DNA of 47,599 bases from Pleurocapsales cyanobacterium LEGE 06147. Lineage in GTDB: Bacteria; Cyanobacteriota; Cyanobacteriia; Cyanobacteriales; Xenococcaceae. This document shows, piece after piece, positions 34,651-44,343 of this stretch. The position numbers and the translations under genes are program-made. The stretch spans positions 1 to 47,599 of the forward strand of contig JADEWQ010000040.1 of NCBI GenBank assembly GCA_015207585.1. Direction: 5' to 3'. Below the pieces are notes generated by a model. The model was not told where the DNA came from. It searched no databases and was given only the letters and a program-made list of their open reading frames with translations. Position 1 is the stretch's first letter. Each line of letters starts with the position of its first letter.

Positions 34651-35025
34651 TTAAAGTTGTTCTAGATAACTGAGTAAATCGGCCATTTCTTGTGGGTTCG
34701 GTTGAAATTTAGGCATGGGTGGAGTTTTGCCACTCACTACTTGGTAAATAATTTCTACTTTAGACTTGCGTTTAGAAACGTTTTGTAAACTAGGCCCGAC
34801 ATTGTCATATGCTTGTAAACCATGACATGCAACACAGTTAATTTGGAAAATAGCATGACCCTTAGAAGTATCTCCTCTTAAAGACAAAACTTCTCTGACA
34901 TAAGGATCGGAAATTTGATGCCAATAATTGCCCAAGCTGCCGATCCCGACAAGCAATACGAGCAAGGCAACTGCGAGTATCAGACGCTGTGCCCAAATGT
35001 TAGCTTGAACTAACTGGTTATTCAC
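34651..35025 (-). CDS. cytM: Cytochrome cM
   Basis: This 124-residue membrane-anchored c-type cytochrome has an N-terminal span (about 13-31), then the heme site C64-V-A-C67-H68 and an axial Met candidate at M104 in TPPMPKF. The pattern WHQISDPYVREVLSL followed by GHAIFQINC is typical of CytM. CytM is a low-abundance cyanobacterial cytochrome linked to stress and to regulating photosynthetic or respiratory activity; its exact electron partners are debated. It is divergent from petG. Confidence 0.87.
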   Translation of the reverse strand: MNNQLVQANIWAQRLILAVALLVLLVGIGSLGNYWHQISDPYVREVLSLRGDTSKGHAIFQINCVACHGLQAYDNVGPSLQNVSKRKSKVEIIYQVVSGKTPPMPKFQPNPQEMADLLSYLEQL

Positions 35026-35245
35026 TGGTTATATTATGAGAATGTTTACTTAAGTTTACTTTGATTCATAAAAATAGCTTAGAATTTATAGACTTAGTAA
35101 GCAAGTCGATTAAATCGTCTACTGCTAATCCGTCTTAAAATACGATTTAACTTTAGATATTATGCCAAAGCAGTAGAACTAAAGGATGGTAGTCCAGTAG
35201 GATATACTCAGGTAGATAATTATTTAATTCGATAAGGAGATATCC

Positions 35246-35362
35246 GTGATTGAACCCCTACTTTTAGGTATTGTCTTAGGTCTGAGCGTAATTACCTTAG
35301 CCGGACTTTTTGTCGCTGCTTATATGCAGTACAAACGCGGTAATCAATTAGGAATCGACTAA
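35246..35362 (+). CDS. petG: Cytochrome b6f subunit PetG
   Basis: This 38-residue subunit has a single membrane span. The frame reads [15 protein letters not shown] and ends [13 protein letters not shown], matching PetG, which is needed for b6f stability. It begins with GTG at 35246 and has a strong ribosome-binding site, aaggaga, at 35233-35239. It is encoded alone, as is usual. Confidence 0.93.
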   Translation: MIEPLLLGIVLGLSVITLAGLFVAAYMQYKRGNQLGID

Positions 35363-35412
35363 ATTTCATTTTAGTATCTACGGTTTGTAGTCCGTTCATC
35401 AACTACGGTGGA

Positions 35413-35940
35413 CTATAAACCATTAATTTCTTGGCAAGGTACAATGGGCAACTGATTTTCTCGTGCCAATTTTTCTAAAAGAGAAAGATTAACATCCGGT
35501 TTTCCTACCAGGTGTAAGTAGGCTTGGCGACCACCATCTATAGTATAGGTTAACCTGAGATGAATATATCGCTCCGGTTTATAGGGTAAACGTTGTGCCC
35601 ATTCAATTGCAGTAATTCCTGGCTTTACTTCGCTTCCTTCCCAATACATTTCTGGATAGAGGGCTTCGATTTCATCACCTTGTAAGCGATATAGATCTAA
35701 ATGATATAAGGGTAGACGACCTTCCGTATATTCGTTAATTAAAGTAAAAGTAGGACTGACAATTGGCTCTGTTATATCTAACCCTCTTCCTATGCCCTGA
35801 ATAATCGTAGTTTTGCCAGCACCTAGATCCCCTTCTAGGAGTATAACACTGCCTTCACTCAAAAGCTTGCCTAATAAAACTCCTAGCTGCTGAGTCGAGG
35901 AAGTATCAGCAAGAGAAATAATTACCGAACTGAATTTCAT
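35413..35940 (-). CDS. tsaE: tRNA threonylcarbamoyladenosine biosynthesis ATPase
   Basis: TsaE is the ATPase that works with TsaB and TsaD to put the t6A modification on ANN-decoding tRNAs. The 175-residue protein has the P-loop GDLGAGKTT at 37-45, SPTFTLINEY, and LYHLDLYRLQGDE. I start at the ATG at 35940, where the family begins; the longer open frame reads upstream into low-complexity repeats and looks non-coding. Length is typical. Confidence 0.92.
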   Translation of the reverse strand: MKFSSVIISLADTSSTQQLGVLLGKLLSEGSVILLEGDLGAGKTTIIQGIGRGLDITEPIVSPTFTLINEYTEGRLPLYHLDLYRLQGDEIEALYPEMYWEGSEVKPGITAIEWAQRLPYKPERYIHLRLTYTIDGGRQAYLHLVGKPDVNLSLLEKLARENQLPIVPCQEINGL

Positions 35941-36393
35941 TTTTGATGAGCAAAATTGAGCCAAATAGTTATTATAGTTATTCCAAATAATTTCCTCGTA
36001 GTAGGTCAAACAGGAAATAGGGAACGGGGAACGGGGAACAGGAAATAGCAAGGCTTACGGTTTCTATTTGGAACGACTATACTTCAAAATAGGCTGGAAA
36101 TAAAGCTTACACCCATTACCCAAAATAGCTAGACACACCCTACGGGAACGGGAACACGTACCTGGGGAAACAACAGGTGGCGTATCCTCAAGAAACTATT
36201 TGTTAGTAATACGAAATTTTTTCTCTATCTATATCCCGGCCTGTGACCCCTAATTAAGTCTCTCCTTACTTTTTCCCATTGATATTACATCTACAGAATA
36301 GTTTTTAATTTTTACTGCTTGGTGCGCTACCCAGTGCGTCTTTCGCCGATGTGAAGTCGCACCGCTTTTTACTTCCGTGCAGCAGTACTAGCG
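35941..36393. other. Intergenic region with short tandem repeats
   Basis: 453 bases between tsaE and the DnaJ gene without a recognisable gene. They contain the gggaacg-type tandem repeats near 36011-36048 and further G-rich pieces (36137-36175). Nothing else was seen. Confidence 0.6.
36011..36048 (+). repeat. Short tandem repeat (gggaacg heptamers)
   Basis: Two to three copies of gggaacg are bracketed by two copies of caggaaatag. This is the style of the short tandemly repeated repetitive sequences of cyanobacteria. It is read through by the longer tsaE frame, which argues against the early start there. Confidence 0.6.
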
Positions 36394-37692
36394 TTACTCG
36401 ATGATAGTTTTCCAAGCTAAATAACACAAACTACTACTAACTAGTAACATAAATGGTACGACAAATGCTGCTTTGGCTTCGGCTAGATTCCAAATTTGGC
36501 TACAACCGGCATACAAAGTGAGAATAGCATAGCAGCAACCGAAAATCAGAAAAGGAAGTGCCAATATACTTAGAGGAAAAGAGATAATTCCTATCATTAA
36601 TGCCATCAGTCCTACAGGAATAAGAAAAGCACCAACAACGAAAAAATCTGCTTCCAGATTGCCGGAGTTAGGGTAGAAAATTCGAATGAATTTACTAGTT
36701 ACGACTAAGCTAAGAAAAGGAATAATACCGATCGCTAACAAAGGCAGCAAAGGAAATTCTGAATTTGGCCAACTAAGATAAGTACCGCCGACAAACCATA
36801 AATCAGCGAGTGCTCCATAAAAAATTCCCACGGCGATCGCCTGTCCCTTTTCTAAGCGAGAAAAGGCTGGCAGCAGTCCACCTGCAGGGTTGAAAAGGAA
36901 AAGGGCAAGGCTTGTCCAGGGATATTTAAATATTATGCTTCCAACACCACAAAAAAACCGATTTAATGGCTGCTTACCTCTATCTAAATTTTTAATTGCT
37001 TTTTTGCTTAAGCGATAAGCACTCCAATTCCCCTGAGAACGAAAAAGTTCTGCTGCCGTTTGTAAATTTTCAATCGCTAGTGCGTTTTCTTTTAGTTCTT
37101 GATAAGCTAAGCCTCTATAGTAGTAAGCTTGAGCATAATTGGTTTCTTGATAAAGGGCTTCGGTGTATGCTTTTATGGCCGATTGGGTGTAGCCGAGACG
37201 ATAGCGGGCTCTTCCTTGGTAATAATAGGCTTTAGCTACTGTAGGATCGATTTTAATTACTTCGTAACAATCTTGTAGCACTCCTTGAGTATCTCCGATT
37301 TTGTAGCGTATTTCGCATCGTTTTAGGTAAGCATCAATAAAGCTGGGTTCAATTTCAATAGCTTTGGTAAAACTATCGATCGCTTGTTGATATTGTTTCG
37401 CCTGAGATTGTTGAATCCCCTTAAGATAAAAATTTTGGGCCGTTTCCGTCTGTTTTGTTTGTTGCTGTCGGTGCGAGCGAAACTCTCGATCGTAGCGGCG
37501 ACGACGATTGGAGTCAGACAAAACTTCATAAGCCTGGGAAATAAGCTTAAATTGTTCTGCCGCTACTGGATCGTCGGGATTTAAATCGGGATGGTATCGA
37601 CGGGCAAGACGACGAAAAGCCGCTTTGATAGCTTCGACCGTATCATCTGGCGAAACTTGGAGGATTTTGTAGTAATTTTCAGCTTTTCCCAT
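36394..37692 (-). CDS. DnaJ-TPR protein with C-terminal membrane region
   Basis: This 432-residue protein has an N-terminal J domain (about 5-70) with the H34-P35-D36 motif in RRYHPDLNPDD, which stimulates Hsp70. Four to five TPRs follow (about 85-235), for example AKAYYYQGRARYRLG, and then several hydrophobic spans (about 255-430). It probably recruits DnaK to a membrane. The gene stands alone. The J-TPR-membrane order is found in other cyanobacteria, but the client is unknown. Confidence 0.85.
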   Translation of the reverse strand: MGKAENYYKILQVSPDDTVEAIKAAFRRLARRYHPDLNPDDPVAAEQFKLISQAYEVLSDSNRRRRYDREFRSHRQQQTKQTETAQNFYLKGIQQSQAKQYQQAIDSFTKAIEIEPSFIDAYLKRCEIRYKIGDTQGVLQDCYEVIKIDPTVAKAYYYQGRARYRLGYTQSAIKAYTEALYQETNYAQAYYYRGLAYQELKENALAIENLQTAAELFRSQGNWSAYRLSKKAIKNLDRGKQPLNRFFCGVGSIIFKYPWTSLALFLFNPAGGLLPAFSRLEKGQAIAVGIFYGALADLWFVGGTYLSWPNSEFPLLPLLAIGIIPFLSLVVTSKFIRIFYPNSGNLEADFFVVGAFLIPVGLMALMIGIISFPLSILALPFLIFGCCYAILTLYAGCSQIWNLAEAKAAFVVPFMLLVSSSLCYLAWKTIIE

Positions 37693-37983
37693 ATAGACTT
37701 GCTATTATCTGACAAAATCAATTTATTAGATCTATAATTATCTTTGCTTCCTGGTTTAATTTATAGCACTACTGCTTAGTCTAAATATATTTTTCCTGGT
37801 TTTGAGCTTGGTGAAAGCATTTACTGCTACAATGCTGCTCTTATTCGGAAATTGAGATATGACTATGAGGTAATAAATTTAATTCTATAGCCAGAAAAAT
37901 CTATCTTTCATCATGTTTCTCTTCTCAGCTTTTCCAAGCTAAATTTATCACTAAGCAATAAAGAAAAATCAAATTAATACTAG

Positions 37984-39306
37984 ATGCGAATTTTTTTGAC
38001 GATCTGGATTGGACAATTAGTATCTCTGTTTGGTTCTAAACTGTCAGAGTTTGCCTTTGCTTTTTGGATACTAGAAAAAACCTATCAAGAAACTGGAACA
38101 ATAACTCAATTTGCTCTGACAATTCTCTTTATTTACTTACCAAAAGTGATCGTTTCTCCCATAGCAGGCGTATTGGTCGACCGCTGGAATCGTCGTCAAG
38201 CAATGATTATGAGCGATACAGTATCGGGTATAATTACCATCGTCGCCATGGGTCTAGTATTTACCAATAGTTTACAGGTTTGGCATATTTATTTGGCAGT
38301 AATCATCTCTTCTACTTTTAATGCCTTTCAGTTACCTGCTTATACGGCAGCGATCGCCCAACTGGTGCCCAAGGAAAAATTAAGCCGTGCCAACGGGATG
38401 GTACAGGCTTCGAGTGCGATCGCTAAAATTGCTGCTCCTTTTGTTGCTGGTTTGTTAATGGAACTAATCCGGCTAGAAGGGATTTTGATTGTCGACTTTC
38501 TCTCTTTTCTGTTTGCTCTTATTACCCTCATGAGCGTTCCCTTTCCCAAGTTTAAGCCTACAGCTATTTCTAAAAAGAAAATTATCGGTCAGATTGGCAA
38601 AGAAATGATTTCTGGTTGGTACTACATTGCTGTTAGACCAGGTTTATTATGGCTGTTAAGTTTTATTGCCATTAGCTACTTTACGTCGGGCATGCTCGAA
38701 GTAGTCCTCTGGCCGTTATTATACCAACCAGGCTCCACGGAACAACTGGGTTTGGTGCTTTCTATTGGTGGTTGTGGCATGCTCGTAGGTAGCCTGTTAA
38801 TGAGTGTCTGGGAAGGACCATCCAATCGAGTCAATACTATTGTGGGCTTTGTTTTTTTCCAAGGAATAATTGTTTTCTTAGGAGGTTTGAGAGTTTCTCT
38901 TTTTGTCTTAGCAATCGGTATTTTTGGTTATTTATTTTCTCTGCCCATTATCGTTAGCTGCAATCAAGCAATTTGGCAAACTAAAATACCACTTCATTTA
39001 CAAGGAAGAATTTTTGCTCTGCAACAAGCTGTAGAAAGATCCTTAGCCATCTGTGCTTATCTAATAGCCGGACCTTTAGTAGATAATATTTTAAATCCGC
39101 TTATGGCTAGAGATGGATTGTTAGCCCACAGCATTGGTAAAATCATTGGGGTCGGCTTCGGGCAAGGAATTGCTTTACTTTTAATTCTACTGGGTATAGT
39201 TAATATTGCGGCTACGGCGATCGCTTTTCGAGAACCTCGCTTGCGACATTTGGAAACAGAGTTGCCAGATATCAATCAGTCTAGTCTCGACTTCCATTCC
39301 ATCTAA
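37984..39306 (+). CDS. MFS transporter
   Basis: This 440-residue protein has 12 predicted hydrophobic spans. The family loop motif between spans 2 and 3 is GVLVDRWNRRQAMIMSD, fitting the drug or efflux branch (MacB-independent, similar to enterobactin exporter-like families). It is the first gene of a tight run: the next gene begins 6 bp after its stop. Substrate unknown; context with a glycosyltransferase suggests a glycoside or lipid product. Confidence 0.83.
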   Translation: MRIFLTIWIGQLVSLFGSKLSEFAFAFWILEKTYQETGTITQFALTILFIYLPKVIVSPIAGVLVDRWNRRQAMIMSDTVSGIITIVAMGLVFTNSLQVWHIYLAVIISSTFNAFQLPAYTAAIAQLVPKEKLSRANGMVQASSAIAKIAAPFVAGLLMELIRLEGILIVDFLSFLFALITLMSVPFPKFKPTAISKKKIIGQIGKEMISGWYYIAVRPGLLWLLSFIAISYFTSGMLEVVLWPLLYQPGSTEQLGLVLSIGGCGMLVGSLLMSVWEGPSNRVNTIVGFVFFQGIIVFLGGLRVSLFVLAIGIFGYLFSLPIIVSCNQAIWQTKIPLHLQGRIFALQQAVERSLAICAYLIAGPLVDNILNPLMARDGLLAHSIGKIIGVGFGQGIALLLILLGIVNIAATAIAFREPRLRHLETELPDINQSSLDFHSI

Positions 39307-39312
39307 AGAGTA

Positions 39313-40554
39313 ATGAAAATTGCCATTATCGCTTCTGGATTTCTTCCGGTTATTGATGGCGTAACTGTCAGTGGATTCTCTCGCTTAGAAAAACTGAGCC
39401 AGTGGGGACACCAGGTATTGTTTTTTTGTCCCGATTACAGTTGTTTAGAACCTCTTTACCCTAATTGGCAAGATTACACGGGCAATATTCTACCTGGAGT
39501 AAGAGTAGTAAGTCTCAAAAGCATGCCTTTTTTTGTCGATTTTGAAACCAATATCGGTTGGGGTGCTTATCGGCAATTGCTCGAAGAGTTAAGACAATTT
39601 CAACCAGAAATTATTCATGTGGACGAACCAGAAAGATTATTTATCGGTATTTGGCGATTTGTAGAGCTTAAATATGCACGTCAGGCTGGTATTCCCTGCG
39701 TTGGTTTTTTTCGTACCAATTTTCTCGAATACATCGAAGATTTTTTACCTTTACCGAATCTTCTCCTTAAGTTGCCGAAATTTTTGGTTAAAAAACTAAT
39801 TACTTTTGTTTATAATCGCTACGATGCCACCCTAGTCTCTAGTACAATTACCCAGCAGAAACTAATTCAATTAGGCATTAATAATCTTATTTACGGTAAC
39901 TTTTTGGGTTTCGACCGAGATAAGTTCCATCCCACTCTGCGTCAAGCTAATTTTTTTGCTCATAAATATGGATTAACCGAGGTAGAGCGACAAGTAAAGT
40001 TAATCTTTTTAGGCCGTTTAACTCCTGATAAAGGTTGGGACTTTACCCTTGATACCCTGCCGCAAATTTTTCAACAAATCGAGCCAGACAAAATTGCTAT
40101 TCTTATTGTTGGCGATGGGGAAATGAAAGAGGAAATTGTCACCCGATTGGGTAAATTTACACCTCACGTTCATCTATTGGGAAGAGTTTCTCCAGATAAA
40201 ATTCCCGCAATATTAGCTAATAGCGACCTTCACGTAACTGCCTCCGAAAAAGAAACCAGAGGATTAACTATTATAGAAGCTTTTGCATCGGGAATTCCCG
40301 TCTTAGCACCCCGCGCTGGAGGAGTAAGGGAAAATATTGAAGATGGAATTAATGGATTCTGCTTTACTCCTCAGGATAAACAGGATTTTATTCACAAGCT
40401 CAAGTTGCTGATAGAGAATCCTACTTTGCGGCAGGAGATGGGTTTGCGGGGAAGAAATTTAGTGGCGAGCAAATATAGTTGGGACGAGACAGTGGGAAAT
40501 TTATTACATGTCTGGCAAGAGCAAATTACTGTTAAATCAACTAAAAACCCATGA
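39313..40554 (+). CDS. GT4-family glycosyltransferase
   Basis: This 413-residue GT-B retaining glycosyltransferase has an N-terminal glycine-rich start (AIIASGFLPVIDGVTVSGF) and a C-terminal nucleotide-sugar half with FLGRLTPDKGWDF, LLGRVSPDKIPAILANSDL, and the family EX7E region ETRGLTIIEAFASGIPVLAP. It resembles SqdX-like and lipid or glycoside-forming enzymes but is not clearly SqdX. It sits 6 bp after the MFS gene, and its stop overlaps the start of the STAND gene by 4 bases. Confidence 0.85.
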   Translation: MKIAIIASGFLPVIDGVTVSGFSRLEKLSQWGHQVLFFCPDYSCLEPLYPNWQDYTGNILPGVRVVSLKSMPFFVDFETNIGWGAYRQLLEELRQFQPEIIHVDEPERLFIGIWRFVELKYARQAGIPCVGFFRTNFLEYIEDFLPLPNLLLKLPKFLVKKLITFVYNRYDATLVSSTITQQKLIQLGINNLIYGNFLGFDRDKFHPTLRQANFFAHKYGLTEVERQVKLIFLGRLTPDKGWDFTLDTLPQIFQQIEPDKIAILIVGDGEMKEEIVTRLGKFTPHVHLLGRVSPDKIPAILANSDLHVTASEKETRGLTIIEAFASGIPVLAPRAGGVRENIEDGINGFCFTPQDKQDFIHKLKLLIENPTLRQEMGLRGRNLVASKYSWDETVGNLLHVWQEQITVKSTKNP

Positions 40555-43500
40555 CTGCTGAAGAAGCTCTGGCAACTCTAGAGATAATTGTTGGTAAAGA
40601 GCCTTTAAATGAGATTCAAAGACTCGTTTTCCTTCAAGCGTGGGAACAAAAGACTTATTCTGAGATTGCTGAAAGTGCAGGTTACGATGACAGTTACATA
40701 AAATTCGTAGGTTTCCAGCTTTGGAAACTCCTCTCTGCCATCGTAGGCGAGAAAGTAACAAAAAGTAATGTACAATCGGTGCTTAGGCGGTTCGTCCTTG
40801 AGAAAGCAAGTGAGGAAAAAGCTTCAACTGCCAATTTCTCTTTAAGTCAAAATCAACTCCACAAAGCACAAAATCCTTCTCGCTTAAAATTCCCAATCCA
40901 AAATCAAATAGATTGGGGCGAAGCGATTGATGTTTCCCTTTTCTATGGACGTGTTGAGGAATTAGCGACACTCAAGCACTGGATCGTTCAAGACAACTGC
41001 CGATTAGTTGCCTTGGTAGGAATTGGTGGGATTGGTAAAACAGCTCTGTCTATTAAGTTAGCCCAACAAATTCAGGAACAATTTGAGTATGTGATTTGGC
41101 GATCGCTTCACAACGCGCCTTCCCTCCCATCCCTATTGGCAACTTTAATCCAATTCCTCTCCAACCAGGAGGATATCGATTTATCTGAAGCTATCAGCGA
41201 TCGCATTACTAAACTATTGAATTATTTGCAAAAGCATCGCTGTCTCATTATTCTCGATAATGCAGAGACTGTCTTAGGTACTCGCCGTAGAAGTGATTAT
41301 CGCGCTGGATATGACGGCTATGGCGAACTCTTTAGACGAATAGGAGACTCACCTCACCAAAGTTGTCTGGTGCTAACCAGTCGAGAGAAGCCCAAGGAAG
41401 TAGCAATTCGCGAAGGAGAAACACTGCCTGTACGCTCTTGGCAATTATCGGGTTTAACGGCAAAAGAGGGGCTAGCAATCTTGAACAGTAAGGGCAACTT
41501 CTATGGAACGGAAAATGAATGGCAGAAGTTAGTTAACTCCTATGCGGGTAATCCCTTAGCTTTGAAAATTGTCGCCACGACGATTCGCGATCTATTTAAC
41601 GGCGATATTGCTCAATTTCTGTCTCAAGGCACTGTCGTTTTTGGAGATATTCAAGATCTGCTCGACCAGCATTTCCATCGCTTATCAGACCTAGAGAAAG
41701 AGATAATGTGTTGGCTAGCGATCGATCGCGAACCAGTCACCATTAGCCAACTTCAGTCCGATCTGCTATTGCCTTGTTTCCCCGAGCGAGTCTTAGCGGT
41801 CTTAGAATCTCTAGAACGACGCTCACTCATTGAAAAAAGCCAAACGCTGTTTACACTTCAACCCGTACTCATCGAGTACCTGACGAAACGATTGATTCAA
41901 CAAATATGCTGGGAAATTCAAAGCCAAGCAATTGCCGATCTCAAAACTTATGCTTTGATCCAAGCAAAAGCTAAAGACTATGTCAAGGAAACCCAAATTA
42001 AGCTAATCCTTAAGCCGATTGCCGAACACCTTCTTCGAACATTTGGGACGACAGATAAGATCGAAGAGCGATTGCTCAAAATCCTCTCAAGCCTACAAGG
42101 CAAACTGCCTATCGAAACCGGATATGCAGGGGGAAATACAATTAATTTACTGCGTCACCTCAGGTGCGATCTGAGCAATCAAGATTTTTCGCGTCTAACA
42201 ATTTGGCAGACAGATCTTGAGGGAGCAATTTTACGCGGATGTAATTTTTCTGGTTCGGACTTATCCAAATCAACTTTTACGGAAAACTTCAGCCATATTT
42301 ATTCGCTGGCCATTAGTGCCGATGGCAAGTTAATTGCCTCAGCCGATACCCATGGCGAAATTTGTTTGTGGCAAGCTAGCGACGGACAGCCGCTTCTGAC
42401 TTGGGCAGCACACACCGGGACTATTCGTTCGCTTGAGTTTAGTCCCGATGGGAAAACCCTAGTTAGTGGCGGGGACGATTGCCTCATTAAACAGTGGGAT
42501 GTTGCCACGGGTCAGTGCTGTCAAACCTTGCGAGCACATCAAAATGTAATCTGGTCTTTAGCTATCAGCCCAGATGGTCAAACCTTGGCTAGCAGCAGTG
42601 CTGATTGCACGATCGAACTCTGGAATCTCAACACGGGGCAAGTTTTGAGAACCTTATCAGAACGACCTAGGTGGGTAATGTCACTCAGGTTTAGTCCTGA
42701 CGGTCAAATCTTAGCGGGTAGCGTTGTCGCTGTGGGAACTCTCAAGTTGTGGGAAGTTGCGACAGGTGAAGTGGCGAGAACTTTGCCTGCCCATCAAGAT
42801 ACTGCTTGGTCCCCCATCAGTTTTAGTCCCGATGGTCGAATGCTCATCAGCGGTGGAATGGATCGCAGCTTGCGCTGGTGGGATCTGGAAACCGGACAGT
42901 GCTTGAGAGAGCTTAAAGCGCATCAGGATTGGATTTGGTGGGTGGCATGCAGCCCCAATCAGCCAATGCTAGCTAGTTGCAGTGCCGATCGAACGGTTAA
43001 GGTGTGGGATATCAACACGGGTCAACTGCTCAGAACGTTCCGGGGTCACGAATATGGAGTGCGAGTGGTCTTGTTTAGTGCTAATTGCCAAACCTCGATC
43101 AGTAGTGATGAAGGACAAATGTTGAAGGTATGGGATCTTCAGACGGGACAGTGCCTGAAAACCCTGCGAGGATACAGTAGCGGTGTGTGGGCTATAGCCT
43201 TTAGCCCCGATGGTCGAACCCTCGTCAGTAGCGGCGAAGACCAAACCCTAAAATTGTGGGATGTACAAACGGGTTGCTGCCTAAGAAGTCTCAGCGGGCA
43301 TCAAGTTTGGGTTCGTTCTGTTGCCTTTAGTCCCGATGGTCAGACGGTGGCGAGTGCTGGAGTAGACAGTTTGGTAAAACTGTGGCGGGTTAGCACGGGT
43401 GAGTGCTTACGAACGTTCCAGGGGCATACCAGTTTTGTCTGGTCCGTTGCCTACAGTCCCACCGAGTCAACCCTAGCCAGTTGTAGCATTGATAGAAGTG

Positions 43501-44180
43501 TGCGCATTTGGGACCTCAAGACAGGTCAATGTCGGCTAGTTTTAGACCACGCGAGTCCAGCGATCGCAGTTACCTATAGTCCAGATGGACAAAAGTTAGC
43601 CAGCTATGGCATTGACCGGGAGATACGCCTGTGGGATGTTCGTACGGGTGAATGTCTGAAGATCCTGCAAAGTCACTCTGATTGGGTTTGGTCGATCCTG
43701 TTCGATTGGATCTGGTCGATCGTGTTTAGCCCAGATGGTCAAACCCTAGCCAGTAGTGCAGAGAATTGTTCGATTCGGATTTGGGATGTCGTGACGGGTC
43801 AGTGCCTTAAGGTATTGCAGGGACATACCAGTCCCGTTGTCTCTGTTGCCTACAGTTGGGATGGTGAGAAACTCGCCAGTGCCAGCATGGAACCAACTCT
43901 TAGAATTTGGGATGCTCGCACGGGTCAATGTCTGAGAGTGTTGGCAGGACATACAAAGTGGGTTTATTGCGTTGCCTTCACCGTGCTGCCTGGCAATTCC
44001 TCGCCCGTGCTGGCTAGTAGCAGTGAGGATCGCACGATTCGCTTTTGGGATATCGACACGGGTGAATGTCTCAAAGTGCTTAGAAGTGAAAGACCCTACG
44101 AAGGCATGAAGATTACCAATGTCCTTGGCTTAACTGAGGCGCAGCGATCGCGTCTCAAAGCGTTAGGAGCAATTGATTGA
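40551..44180 (+). CDS. NB-ARC/WD40 STAND ATPase
   Basis: This 1209-residue signal-transduction NTPase has an N-terminal helical, winged-helix-like domain (about 1-80, MTAEEALATLEIIVGKE) seen in STAND proteins. The NB-ARC follows with the P-loop GIGGIGKT at 157-164, Walker B CLIILDNAE at 231-239 and GNPLALKIV. A short pentapeptide-like stretch (DLSNQDF to SDLSKSTF, before residue 580) precedes 14 WD40 blades, enough for two propellers. STAND proteins switch on after ligand binding by the repeats. The ATG overlaps the preceding stop, so translation is coupled to the GT4 gene. A 24-bp tandem duplication (43680-43727) adds eight residues in blade 11/12. GC looks higher than its surroundings. Confidence 0.88.
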   Translation: MTAEEALATLEIIVGKEPLNEIQRLVFLQAWEQKTYSEIAESAGYDDSYIKFVGFQLWKLLSAIVGEKVTKSNVQSVLRRFVLEKASEEKASTANFSLSQNQLHKAQNPSRLKFPIQNQIDWGEAIDVSLFYGRVEELATLKHWIVQDNCRLVALVGIGGIGKTALSIKLAQQIQEQFEYVIWRSLHNAPSLPSLLATLIQFLSNQEDIDLSEAISDRITKLLNYLQKHRCLIILDNAETVLGTRRRSDYRAGYDGYGELFRRIGDSPHQSCLVLTSREKPKEVAIREGETLPVRSWQLSGLTAKEGLAILNSKGNFYGTENEWQKLVNSYAGNPLALKIVATTIRDLFNGDIAQFLSQGTVVFGDIQDLLDQHFHRLSDLEKEIMCWLAIDREPVTISQLQSDLLLPCFPERVLAVLESLERRSLIEKSQTLFTLQPVLIEYLTKRLIQQICWEIQSQAIADLKTYALIQAKAKDYVKETQIKLILKPIAEHLLRTFGTTDKIEERLLKILSSLQGKLPIETGYAGGNTINLLRHLRCDLSNQDFSRLTIWQTDLEGAILRGCNFSGSDLSKSTFTENFSHIYSLAISADGKLIASADTHGEICLWQASDGQPLLTWAAHTGTIRSLEFSPDGKTLVSGGDDCLIKQWDVATGQCCQTLRAHQNVIWSLAISPDGQTLASSSADCTIELWNLNTGQVLRTLSERPRWVMSLRFSPDGQILAGSVVAVGTLKLWEVATGEVARTLPAHQDTAWSPISFSPDGRMLISGGMDRSLRWWDLETGQCLRELKAHQDWIWWVACSPNQPMLASCSADRTVKVWDINTGQLLRTFRGHEYGVRVVLFSANCQTSISSDEGQMLKVWDLQTGQCLKTLRGYSSGVWAIAFSPDGRTLVSSGEDQTLKLWDVQTGCCLRSLSGHQVWVRSVAFSPDGQTVASAGVDSLVKLWRVSTGECLRTFQGHTSFVWSVAYSPTESTLASCSIDRSVRIWDLKTGQCRLVLDHASPAIAVTYSPDGQKLASYGIDREIRLWDVRTGECLKILQSHSDWVWSILFDWIWSIVFSPDGQTLASSAENCSIRIWDVVTGQCLKVLQGHTSPVVSVAYSWDGEKLASASMEPTLRIWDARTGQCLRVLAGHTKWVYCVAFTVLPGNSSPVLASSSEDRTIRFWDIDTGECLKVLRSERPYEGMKITNVLGLTEAQRSRLKALGAID

Positions 44181-44221
44181 ACATAAGAAAGTTAACAATT
44201 GAATTAGCATCAGCGAGCGTT

Positions 44222-44256
44222 GAAGAAAGGCGCTCCTAGAAAGAGCGCCTTTCTTC
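44222..44256. terminator. Strong bidirectional terminator
   Basis: A perfect 14-bp stem, gaagaaaggcgctc (44222-44235) and gagcgcctttcttc (44243-44256), has a 7-base loop. It sits between the convergent STAND gene and psbA, 42 bp and 88 bp from their stops. The outer bases provide T-rich 3' arms on both strands. Confidence 0.75.
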
Positions 44257-44343
44257 AGCTGTCGGTTAGTTAATTTGACAACCACACCTTGACAATTACA
44301 CGGCGAAAAGTACCAACTCACTCGACAACTGAAAGCTCAGAAG

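Noticed and set aside
36011-36048. Short tandem repeats as a CRISPR array
   Set aside because: The units are heptamers without spacers, and no cas genes are nearby.
35941-36051. Longer tsaE start at 36051
   Set aside because: The added residues are encoded by the intergenic tandem repeats and resemble no family member.
42299-43952. Minus-strand frames across the WD40 gene
   Set aside because: They recur with the repeat period and are shadows of the WD40 coding sequence.
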